From Talpa occidentalis (taxonomy: Eukaryota; Chordata; Mammalia; Eulipotyphla; Talpidae), in NCBI RefSeq assembly GCF_014898055.3, contig NW_023604295.1, positions 137,484,676-137,548,675 of the forward strand: 64,000 nt of DNA. Direction: 5' to 3'. Position 1 is the first letter of the stretch. Each line of letters begins with the position of its first letter. Positions 47,001 to 58,900 of this stretch are shown in pieces. The position numbers and the translations under genes are program-made. The notes beneath the pieces were generated by a model, which was not told where the DNA came from, did not search any database, and was given only the letters and a program-made list of their open reading frames with translations.

Positions 47001-47739
47001 CTTTGACTGTGGGGAGATGTTTCATTTGACTCCTGTGTCCCTTTGACACTTGTGGAATCACTGTGGGATAGGTTTGTTTGTTTTTGTGCGTGTACTTGCT
47101 TGCCTTCTTGAACTACACAGTGCTTCAGATTAATCTTGCGTATTGCCTGCTTTGGTCTTAGAATTGTCCATAGCTCCAAGGAGCCCTGTTGTTGTTTTTT
47201 TAATTAGAGAATAACATTACACACCAAGATCTGAATGCTAGCATGCTCTTTACTGCTGAGGTGTAATTGCTTTTAGTTATTTTCAGCTGACAGAAAATAC
47301 GAGTCTGTATTCTAAGATATCTGCATATACAGACATACGTATAAATATTTCAATATGACATATATTAAACTACACATGAGTTCATGCTGATGTCTCTAAC
47401 TAACCAATTAGACATGGGTCATTGTGCTCTCCTGCCCTTTCTTGTCTGTAAACTCTCATTCCAGCAGTGAGAAACTTGGCTCCTACTATTCAGCCATCTC
47501 TGTATTTGTTTAATTTCAGTATAGATGTATAGAAGTATCAGAATTAACTCGTTTGCAAGTGAGATGCAGAATGACAATGTCTAGTTCATACCATGCAGTT
47601 GATTTTACCTTTCATGTCACAGGCTCCGCTCATTTCCCAAGTTACTTAGTCATCATCTTTTCAACCTATTCCCTTTTATGAGACTGCTTCACACTTAGAT
47701 TCTTCGTCACAGTCTGCATTCCTCCTGGAGATTGCCCAG

Positions 47740-48760
47740 CTTCCTAAATGATTATTTTAAATTTGCATGCATTAAGGTTCACTCTCTATACTGTACAATT
47801 CTGTATGTTTTGACAAATGCATAATTTCATACTCTGCCATTACAGTATTAGATTATTTCACCTCTCTAAGAACTTCCCCTGTACTACCTGTTCAAACCGT
47901 CTCTTTTCCTTCTCAGAAACCTTAACAGCCACTGATCTTTATAATTTTTATTGTCTCTACAGTTTTGCCTTTTCCAGAATGTCATGTAAGTAAAATCATA
48001 TGTATGTGTAGCACTTATAAACTTTTTTTTTTTCATTTAGCAATATGCATTACCTTCCCTCCATGTCTTTATATGGCCTTACAGCACTTACTTGTTTTAT
48101 TACTGAATAATATTCCATTGTATGGATGTACCACAGATTTCACTCATTCACTTTTTCAGGGACATCTTGATTGATTTTAGTTTTTGATGGTTATGAATAG
48201 AGCTGCTGTAAACATCCCTGTAATATCTTGTATGTATATAAGTTTTTAAGTCAACTGGGTAAATACTTACCAGCACAATTGCTGATTATCTCTTAAGACT
48301 ATGTCTGGCTTTGTAAGAATTTACCAAACTGTCTTCCGAAATGGCTAAACCATTTGCATTCCCACGATCAATAAATGAGAATTCCTGTTGTTCATAGTCC
48401 TCATAAGCATTTGGTAGCATTGTTTTTTGTTGTTTTTTTTTTTGGTTTTTTTTTTTTTTGGATTCTGGCCATTTGGCTCTAGCCACTATCGGTGTGTAGT
48501 AGTATTATTATTGTTGTTTGCTCTTTTTTAATTTGCAATTACCTAATGGCATATTGTGGAACATCTTTTATTATATGCTTATTTGCCATCTGTATCTCTT
48601 TGATGAGATGGATGTTCAGATATTTTGCAAATTTCTTAATTGGCTTGTTTGTTTTCTTACTCTTAAATTTAAGTTCTTGTGTATTTTGGCAACAGTCTTT
48701 TATCCAGCATGTGTTTTGTAAATATTCTTTCCTAGTCTGTGGCCTGTCTTTTTAGTCTCT
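47740..48760 (-). mobile_element. Old L1 3' part, antisense
   Basis: CTGAATAATATTCCATTGTA, ATGAATAGAGCTGCTGTAAA and AATTTACCAAACTGTCTTCC are the inverted L1 ORF2 3' region. Together with the segment at 45,440 it may derive from one or several old insertions. Confidence 0.75.
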
Positions 48761-49770
48761 TAACAGTGTCTTTTGAGGAACAGAGGATTTTAATAAAATC
48801 CAACTTATTTTTTTATTGCATGTAAAAAATGTACATGCAGAAACCCAGGGAAGCAGAGAGGTAGTTGCTTAGCTGAGGGACTTATGTTTGCGTGGGGTAG
48901 GGGTGGGGTGGAGAAAGTGAAAAATCTACGGTTTAGGACCTCCATGTATGGATTTTCAAATAATCATTCTTATTTCAACCTCTTGGCCTAACGCTATAGC
49001 CTTATCAAAAGTATTGGACATCCTCATTTCTGAACCTATATCCAGCTCTTTCTTCCTGAACAGACAGATGGAATTGACTGCCTTTTCTGCTCTACTAGTT
49101 TGCTTATTACCACCCACCTATCTGCTTTCTATATTCTAAATTTTGTTGATACCTCTTCTGTCATTTGGAGTTCATTTTAGTTCCCTGGTCATTATATATA
49201 TGCTTGTTAATCAATTAGTTTCATATTAGTGGTGTTTAGAAAAGGACATGAAAGCATCATGTATTAAATACCAGCCATATTTAAGTAGCTGAACCTGAAT
49301 TTCTTTTAACTTGCCAATTTTTATTTTTTAAGCAAAATATCTGATTGGTAAACTACGTGAGGTCAGAGTCCTCAGAATAATGAATAAGTTTGTACTTTGT
49401 CTCCTTTTTTAAACTAATTTTAGTATAACCTATATAAACATCCAAAATAGTCATTGAGGGAGATTATTTGGGGTTGGAGTGATGTGACTTCCCAAATGGT
49501 ACTTTGTTGTTCAAAATAATGTATTGGAGCAGGTGTCACTTGTAAGAATATAAACAAGGCAAGTCTGTTTTTTGCTGTGGAAAAGACATTGGGGGAAAAA
49601 GCACACCTGACATTCAAGAACATAGAGTAGATGCAAGATAGTATTAGTTGGAAAAGGAAGAGATAAGCCAGGGGGGGAAAGCTGGGGTAAGATAAATAAG
49701 GTAAGTGCCTGTAGGAGACACAGCAAAACTGTGTAGACTTACTCAGTGTTTCATGGATTTTTATGTTTAG

Positions 49771-49905
49771 GTGAAAAGATTATTTTAAAAGCTGATGCTG
49801 TATGTAATGTGAAATGATGGCAACAGGTGACTTAAAAAGAAGCTTAAGAAACCTGGAACAAGTGCTTCGCTTGCTGAATTATCCTAAAGAAGTAGATTGT
49901 GTAGG
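49771..49905 (+). CDS. CEP44: CEP44 first coding exon
   Basis: The exon follows the acceptor TTTTATGTTTAG and ends at the donor GTAGG/GTAAG. Bases 49771-49816 are 5' UTR. Coding starts at 49817 and gives residues 1-29 plus two bases of Gly30, including [19 protein letters not shown]. The untranslated part carries a short upstream ORF. Confidence 0.93.
49795..49812 (+). promoter_or_regulatory. CEP44: Upstream ORF in the CEP44 leader
   Basis: An ATG at 49795 opens a 5-codon frame (MLYVM) that stops with TGA at 49810-49812, one base before the first of two in-frame CEP44 ATGs. It lies in the inferred untranslated part of the first coding exon. Confidence 0.55.
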
Positions 49906-52900
49906 GTAAGCTATAATACCGAATTTATTTGTTTTCTTTTTGGTAATGGTTTGAGATAACATTTGACATGGAATGTCTAAAGAGATATATGGCTTTTATT
50001 GGTTTTTTTAAAGGTTTTCATTGAAATGATTAAAATATTTGAGAAAGCAGGAAATTGATGAGTTTGCTTCCAAGTATGAGTTAATGGAAAATTGCATCCC
50101 GAGTTTTCAACTGTGTTTAGTAACAGAAGCACAGTGTATATCAGTACACAACTTGGTCTCTGTAAAGCTTTTGAACTCATAGAAGTGTAACTTTATTAAG
50201 TATATAATTTGCTACCCTCTATGTTCTGTCGATGGCATTTCTTTTTGATTTGAAAGACTGTAGATAATAGCTCTTTTATTACAATTTATACCATGTTTGA
50301 AGACAGGTATTAAGTTATCTCAGTTAAAGGGCCCTCTCTGGCCCTTTCACTTCACTTTCTGAGATGATTTACTTGCTTTGTGAGTGTGGCAGCGTACATT
50401 TCTCCTGAATTCATGCCAATTGAATGTGGACTCCTGCCATCCTCTGTCTCTCATTACCTCTCTTCTTCTTACCTGGAATTATTGATTGAGTAAATAGTTC
50501 CCCACTAGAATGTAAGCTGAATTCTAGAACTTTGTTTTGTTCACTATTGTATACCATGCCTAGAATTGTGCCTGGCATACTTAGGAGCAATCAGACATTT
50601 AAGGAGTATCAAGGGACAAGTCTGATTAGGCATATATTCCAGTAAGTGGAGTGAAACTTGGTTAAACTAACGGCTGTGTAGAACCCTGGAGTAATTGGCT
50701 TTCCGTATAAGAACCAATGTGAGGCAGACAAGGAGAAAGTGGAGCTCTAATGACTGTTATTACAGGTATTACATGTGACAAGCAGAAGGTATTCCATAGT
50801 ATGGTTCAATAGTATGTACCAGTCATATCTTGAATCCTCAAACAGGAAAATCTCTACCACTCAGTTTTGCCAGTTCTTAACCAGCTTAAGTAGCCAAATA
50901 TTCCTCTTACTACTTTAAGTATCTTAGATGTCTGTTCAAGAGATAATTCTCTTGTCTTCCAAGTATAGTGTTTAACACAGATTTTCTTCCTGAGTCAAGC
51001 ATATCATTAAAATCAGCAATTTTTCGATGACTCCTTAGCAGTAATATCTGCAGTATCCATTGAGGTAGGTAACATTCCTTGCTGTTGGTCCTTCAAATTG
51101 CTTTCCCTCCACCCTCACATACACAGACCCCACATATTTTGGTTCTTGCTACTTTTTCCCATTTTAAAATTTTTTCTTGCTATCTGCCATTTTTTGTGTT
51201 GGTTTGCCTGTTTGTAATATGTTTTTCTTATAATTTCTAATCAAAGTGCTTAGAAACTAGATTATCAAAATTGTTTGGGATTTTTGAGGTGCAATGCAGA
51301 TCTGATTGTCTTCTATTTATAATGTACATAAAATGAATAGATTTTGCTATTCAAAAGGGTTTTTTGTTTTTTTTTTTTTCATTTTCTATTTTTGAAGTGT
51401 CATGCAAATAGATAAGGTTGCTAGTGTGGTTTTCTCATCAGGTAATCGTATTCATAAACATGAAAGAAACAATTTGTATTTGTTCTGAAAAATAAAACGT
51501 GCTATCATCTTAAATTTGTTCTTTGACTTATTAAGAAAAACTTGGGCAGAGGTTATGTACATGTCTTGAATTTTGGGGAAAACGAATCTTTCACATAGGA
51601 ACATTTTTACTTCAGTTGAACAAATACAACTGGTTATTTCTACAAATACCTCTGTACTTTGCTGTGGGGGACTCTGAAGGTACTTCACATTCAGAAATAA
51701 GATACATGTGTATAAACAATTAGAAAACAGTGTAGGACCTCCCCGGTGGTGCAACAGGTTGAGGGCAGCACTGTGAAGTTGTCCGCAGCCTTTGCAGCAC
51801 CGGTTCAATTCCCCGCCAGCCAGGGAGATATCCACATGACACAGCAGACCTCTCCTGTCTTGGGCACTGCTCCCCTCAGCAGTGTTTTCGGTCATCTGCC
51901 TATTCTGCTCCCTGCTCTGTCTCTGGTGAATTCTCTCACCCTCTCACGCCTCTGGCCTGTACCCCAGTTCTTGTATTAATAAATAAATCTTAAAAAAAAA
52001 AAAAAGAAAGAAAACAGTATAAGAGTATGAGACAGCAGATTCTGAAGATGCTGGGCATCATTTCAGGTGAGATCAGTATGGATCTGAAAGTTGAGGGTGA
52101 GGGTGGCTTCATTTCCATGAAGGCATGGGATGTGACAAATTATTCATAAAGAATGAGTAATAGTTAGATAACAAAGCACTGGATGCCTTACTGGACCGGA
52201 GGAATTAGCATAAGCTACTAAGGGCCAGATGTAGTGGACGATGGTAAACCGATCAGGCTGGTCACAGTCAATACCTTTTTCAGTCCCATCTTCCTCATCA
52301 GTAACTTAAATTTCATAATGCTTTATCTTTGTGGATTTGTGATAAAAAGCAGATGAGGTAATGTAGCAAGTGTTTTCAAAACCATGTACCTGAGTACTGT
52401 GAGGTGGTACATTTGTTTCGTGAGTAGGAAAATATGGACTAAATTGAGTAAGACTAGACTTTGGAAAATCAGTAAATACTGCAATGAAGTGACGGTCCGT
52501 ATTAAACAGCTATTGTAAGCTAAGCTTTGGAAAGAACCCAAATGCCCAAAAATAGATGACTAGATCAAGAAGATGTGGTACAGGGCCTCCCCAGTGGCGC
52601 AGGCGGTTGAGCGCTGGGTTGCGAAGCTGCCCGCAGCCTCTGCAGTGCCGGTTCGATCCCCAGCTGCTCCCCGGCCATCAGAGGAGGGTCCCACATGACG
52701 CACAGACCTCTCCTGCCGCCCGCTGCTCCCCTCAGCAGTGTACTTCGGTCCTTCTGCCTGCTCTGCTCCCTACTCTGGCTCTGGTGAATTCTCTTGCCCT
52801 CCCCTGCTTCTGACTGTACCCAGGGCTTGTATAAATAAATCTTTAAAAAAAAAAAAGAAGACGACGTGGCACATATACACAATGGAATATTACTCAGCAA

Positions 52901-55900
52901 TCAAAAAAGATAAACACATGCAATTTGCAGCAACATGGATGGAGCTGGAAGAGATCATGTTCAGCGAAATAAACCAAAAAGAAAAAGAAAAATACTGGAT
53001 GGTCTCACTCATAGCAGGAATCTAGAAAACCTAAATAAGGGACCAGGAAAAAGAATAACTCTAAGAAAGAAAAAAATCAAAATCAATAAACAACTATGAA
53101 CCAGAGACACACTTTGGTGGGGGGGGGGCAGGGAAAGGAGGGATTGGGATCAAAATCAGGGGGTTGCAATTGTATGGGGAAATATAAAAATAATTTAAAA
53201 AAAAAATCAATGAAACCAAAAAAAATAAAAATAATAAATAGCTATTGTAAGTTTTTGAGCTTGGACAATAGTATTTCATAGTAATTTGGCTAGGCTGATG
53301 TACTGTAAGGGATGGAATTTAGTCTTGTGCATCAGCTAATAATTACGGCTCTAATGTTAATTTATAAAGTATCAACAAGAGTTCTTACATGTCCTTGATT
53401 GTCTAACTATAGAATTATGCTCATTAGAAATCTTTTTCTTTTTTTTTCTAACAGCTTGGTTAAAGGAGACACAGCAGCGTCTTTGCCCATCATCAGCTAC
53501 TCTCTTACCTCATATTCACCTTATATAGCAGAACTTCTTGTGGAATCCAATGTGGAGCTGATAGCAAAGAATGACTTGCGCTTTATCGATACTGTCTATA
53601 AGGTATTTTGAGTTTATGAAACAATAATTATTTTAAAAGTCTGATGGTATTTTAAGGTTGTGTAAATAATAATTCCTTAAATATGTGTAGCACATGACAA
53701 GTACTTTCTTACGCATTTATGCCATTTAACTCAGTCCCTATTGCAATCAAGATGTTATTCATATTTTAATAAATGTGACAACTGGTAGATTTTGTTACTA
53801 GTTATTTGCCCTTTTAGATTAAATTTTCGTAAAATTTAGTCTACTGGAAAAAGTTGGAAAGAAATATGATTATAACGATTAGAGTTTGTTATCCATAAAA
53901 TTATGAATTACTTTAGCTGTGTATAAGGAGGAACAGCAGCTTTGACTGAGATATTCTGTTCCTTGGGGCCTAACACCATATTTATATCTACTGTAGTATC
54001 AACATCTATATACTATCTGTATATTGATTAATTTTATTTTATTTTGAAAAACCCTACTTGCTGTCATTAATTTTTGTTCAAATATTTTGGATAATATTTT
54101 TTTAATAATTTTTTAAATAATAAAGCCCATTTATCAAATCAGATCTTTTTTGTTGTTGTTGTTGAGAGTTGCATTTGACAGAATAAGAGTTTTTATATAC
54201 AGAGTCTCTGCTTAATCTTCCCTTTCTTTGTCTCTCACCTTAGAAAGCTTCCATGGAAGCTAAGAGGCACTTCTAAGAAATCTTAGAACTCCACAGAGTA
54301 GGTTTTGAGAATTACTAGTGTAGTCTAGTTCTCTCATTATACAAATGAGAAATTGAAACACAGAGGCCTACTGATTTATCTAAAAATCAGGTGATGAAGA
54401 ATTATAAAAAATTTATAAACCACTGTGGCTATGACAGCTGGTATGGTATTCTGGGATCCTTTCATCTGAAGGGTGCTAAGGAGTACCTCTGAGGATATTT
54501 GAGCTGTTTGATGAGCTGCTTTTCCCTACCCTCTGAACAATCCTCCGTGCTGTGGTACATGCCTCGTGCCTGTTTCTGCCTGGTCGCCTTTCCTACGTGT
54601 TCATGACCCACACCATTCCTGACGATCTCTTTAATGCCCTTTGGTTAGTGAATTGATCCTCCTCTCCTCTTAAAGACGGCATTGTACCCCTGACCACATG
54701 GCTGCTTTGGAATTTAGGGAAAACATTGCTTCTTTTTATATTGATCTGTTCCCTCTTTACAGCTTCTTCGTGATCAATTTAATTATAAACCAATCTTGAC
54801 AAAAAAGCAGTTTCTCCAGTGTGGATTTGCAGAATGGAAAATCCAAATTGTTTGTGACATTCTGAATTGTGTGATGAAAAAGCACAAGGAGTTGTGTGGT
54901 CTGGAGAAGGTAATTTTATGAATAGATCTTACTGGCAGCTCTTGCTAATAGGTAGCCCAGCATTTTAATGTACAACATCAATACCCTAGACAACAATTAA
55001 CATGTAGTACACTTGCTGCTTCTTCACAGGTATGGGTAACCTTATAATGCCTGATATTTGTTTTAAATGTGCTTAAACTTGTTTTTGCACATTTTTGATT
55101 TGGACTTACTTCTCCTAGACAATTAAAACATGATACATGTTTATTACTTCTTAGTTTCAAGACATGTAGTTCACTAGGTTCTCGTTATTTGGCAGTTATA
55201 TTTCACATAAGAAAATTTTAGTTTTTCACATGAAAATTTTAATGATAATAGAATCAAACTTGAAGACAAATTGTATTACTTCTTAATGCTTTTTTTTTTT
55301 TTTTAAGACTCCACTACAACAAAGAAAGAAAATCAATTTCAATAAACCAGAACCTTCTTCAAGCAGTGAGAAAATATCTACAGAACCTGTTGGCATTGAC
55401 ATCACTGGGAGGTTTTTGACTTCGGGAAAGGTAGGAAAGCACAATGTCATACAGTTTCAAGAGTTCTCTACCTGAGTATACAGAGTCCGCTTTTCTGACT
55501 GGCATCTGGTAAAACATCATACCACATATTGTCTGGAGAACATTCTTAAAAGTTCAAATGATAGAAGTATGAAATTGAATGAGCTTTCTCTTTTTATTTC
55601 TGATTGCTCCTCATTTCTCAAAAATAGTGATGATTTATGAAGGTTTTAATATGCAATCATGAATATTCTTAACTAGACACCCAACGTCCTAAAACATGGG
55701 AACATATGAAGATTCTATCATTAGTTGTAGTGATAGGTTTTATTGATTCATTTACGTACATTTGTATTTCCATTATCAGTGTGAATTATAATGCTTGATA
55801 GTCTCTAAATCTACAATCTGGGTTTGAGTTTATATTTTGAATATTTCCTCTTTGTTGATAGAGATCTTCTCCCCATTATCTGCTTCCAGCACCTGCACCT

Positions 55901-58900
55901 CTGAATCCAGTACGTTAGAAATACTTTCTCTATCTTCAAAGAAAATTGGTTCTAAAATATTATTTTATGATGATACTGTGCTTTCTACTGTCTTCCATCT
56001 GGGGTAAAACCCTTCTGAGATTTAAGGTTATAATGCTAGAGAAATAATCAGAGTGTAGTTAGATAAAGGATGTAATGGTTTCTGACTGAAGTGAACTCTA
56101 GCGAGTTATTTCTCCCCAATCCAGAATACATGTGTAAATAATCAGAATCTGTTAGAAAGATAGACGTTTATGCCTTTATGAAAAAATAGTGACATTTTAC
56201 TGTATGGAATGATTTATGTCAATAACTCTTATTTAAGAATTACTTGAAGCCTGTTTTGCTTCAAGTAACGAGAATAAGGAAAGGATTGATTATAAGGGAC
56301 ATTTGTTCAAATGCCCAGAGTTATCTAACACTTGCACATCTGACTTATCTAATTCTTATTTTGAACAATTTTATTTTCTAATTGTTAGGTCATTTATATT
56401 ATATTTTGCATCCTTCCTTACCTCTAATACGTATAATAAGGAAGTTTCCTATATTGTTTTTTTTCTGCTTTCATTGTTCTTAGCACAGAACTAGGCACAC
56501 TGTAAGCATTTATTAAACCTCAGTTGATACAACTACATGTATTTTTCAGTCATCTTTTTCAGTATGGGGGTTGAGGGATATTCTAAATTGTACTAACAAA
56601 GAAAGAAGCTAAATTTCAAGACATTACTCTTGCTCTTTTCCCTTAAAACAAAATTTAATCTATTACATCTAATTTCTAAATATCAGAAATTTGATTAAAC
56701 ATTAAAAGTATTTCAGTTTAGAAAAGTTGGAGTCTCTTGGCAAAAAAATTGTTTGCTTTCCCAGTGCTACTTGTGACTTGCCCGTCATACATGTTGAGTC
56801 CTTATACCACATGCACAAACTCTCTACAGAAAAGCAAGTGGATGGAAGAGTCCTGCATAAATGCTTGGTTTGACCTTATGCTCAGGATTTTCTCGTTGTC
56901 AGTGTTAAGTTTGTTAGCCGAAGGTCTTATGCTATGTGATTTGTTTAATAGACAAAAATTGTGATAAGTCCTGCTCCTAGAGCCAGCTTGTGCTAGGAGA
57001 CTTATTTGGTTACCTTTAAAAATAACTTTATTATGGAACATTTCAAACACAGAAGTACACATTACAATTCTAGCGATTTATCAACGCTTGCTTTGCTAAT
57101 CTTGTTTCGTCATTATTGAAACAATTTTCAGCATCTTTCCCTGCAAATCTGAAAACATGTTGAAACAGACATCACTAAATAGATATTTCAAAATTTTTCT
57201 ATAGTCACGCTCTTAAAAATCATAACCACACTTTCATTATCACACAAAATATTAATAATAGTGCATAGTGTTTGATGTATACAATGTATGTGATGATTTC
57301 AAGATGTTCCTTTTGCAAACATAGTATGTGTACATTGAAAATAGTTGTGTGAGGAGACATTGAAGCAACTCTGACAAACTTTTCTCTTGTCTAGACGAAA
57401 GCTGTGGTGATCCGTCACCTGTATAACGAAGATGGTGTTAACATCCCTGAGGACACATCAAGTACGATAACAGATGTTAATGAAGGGTTTGAGGTGTGCG
57501 ACGTAAAGCCTGCTGAAATAAAGATTCCTGAAATAAAGGTCCCTGAAATTGAGACTGAGCAACAAGTAAGTCTGAGTAGCAAATAAGCAACAAGTTAAAG
57601 GATTTCTTAACAGATAACAGTATTTCTTACTTTTATGGACATGATTATTTCAGTATTTAAAATTTGGACTATTGCTAGCCTTTTGAAGTATTAAATCATG
57701 ACATATTATCTTTGTTACAAGAACTTAAGAATCAAGAAGTTTTACTGACTGTAATTCAACGGACATTATTTGCTGCTTATGTTTAGGGTCCTAGTTCAAC
57801 GTTATGGGTACTTCAAAGATGTATATCATAGTGTTTGGCTTCAGGGAATTTACAATTTAGTGAGAGTGATGGAGATATAATACTCGGTACATTGAGGGTT
57901 CTCTGTCACCTACTCCCTCTATTGTTGAATGGAAAATTGGTTCCCCATTGCCTTTTCATTTCCTTTTTTGAGCCCACGCTATCCTTTTCTTTCCCTCTCA
58001 GAATACCTTTGCTATTACTTTATTGCCACCGATCCCACTAGAGGTTAGTCTCTGCAGCTTCTGCTCTGACTCCTTTTTCTGTCTTCTGGGTTGTGTGACT
58101 TCTATACATGTTTATACACTTGGCATTCATAAAACCTGTCAGATATCATGAACCTTATTTCCTGTTTCTAGGAAATTGCATAATCTCAATCCATTGCCAT
58201 TTTTCTTGGTCATTTCTTCTTAGTTTTGCTTGAGGGGCTGTTCCCAGAAGTTAGTGATAGTTTCCTCATATTACCTGGTATTGTCCTAAGAGCTTTATGC
58301 TAGAACACGAACCATATGGAGTAGGTACTGTTGGTACCTTATGGTTCTCTTAGATGCAGAAATTGAAACAATGGGGTCTTAACGTTTCAGATAAGCAAGT
58401 AGTGAGAGTGTCAAAGCATTTCTGTCTCCAGAGACAACGAAACCTAACTGCCTCCAGCAAAACTTACCTCTCATGTTGTGCTGTCTTTTGTAACTACTGC
58501 AGTAAAACAAAGGAAATGGGAATACATTGATTTGTAAAGAAATTTCAGCCTGCATGTTATTATTTGTAATCCTTCTAATTTTAGGACATAAAAGTTAATC
58601 CTGAGATTGCTGCACTCCAGACTGTGCTTGCAGAATGCCAAGAGAAGCTTAAGAGACTGAGTTGGCTAGAAAGTAGATTAGATTCTTTGGAGGAGAAAAT
58701 GAAAGGGAAAGTGATGGTAAATGAAAAATCCTGGACTAATCTTCTGAGTCGTATTACTCTTCTTGAAACAGAATTGCTTTTGTCTAAAAAGGTATTTTCT
58801 TTCTTTACATTTATAGATAGCTCATAGATATCTATAAATACAATGTAGTATTTCTTTTATTCATTATTATCTGTTTTCTAAACACTAAATAAGAGAATAT

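Larger units (their letters stand above)
42036..49770 (+). other. CEP44: CEP44 5' intronic region
   Basis: It holds an A/T microsatellite, two L1 tails (42,345-42,430 and 42,509-42,897), a pasted L1 scrap (43,332-43,374), a candidate leader exon (43,977-44,085) and old antisense L1 (about 45,440-48,760). Segments 44,090-45,430 and 48,770-49,770 show no feature I can support. Confidence 0.7.

Noticed and set aside
51452..51895. 147-codon minus-strand frame and similar frames at 26,675, 27,645, 27,706, 24,122 and 52,556
   Set aside because: These run through SINE copies. The repeated CRPQPLQ- and LLPALLPALALVNS-like text is the SINE body read as protein.
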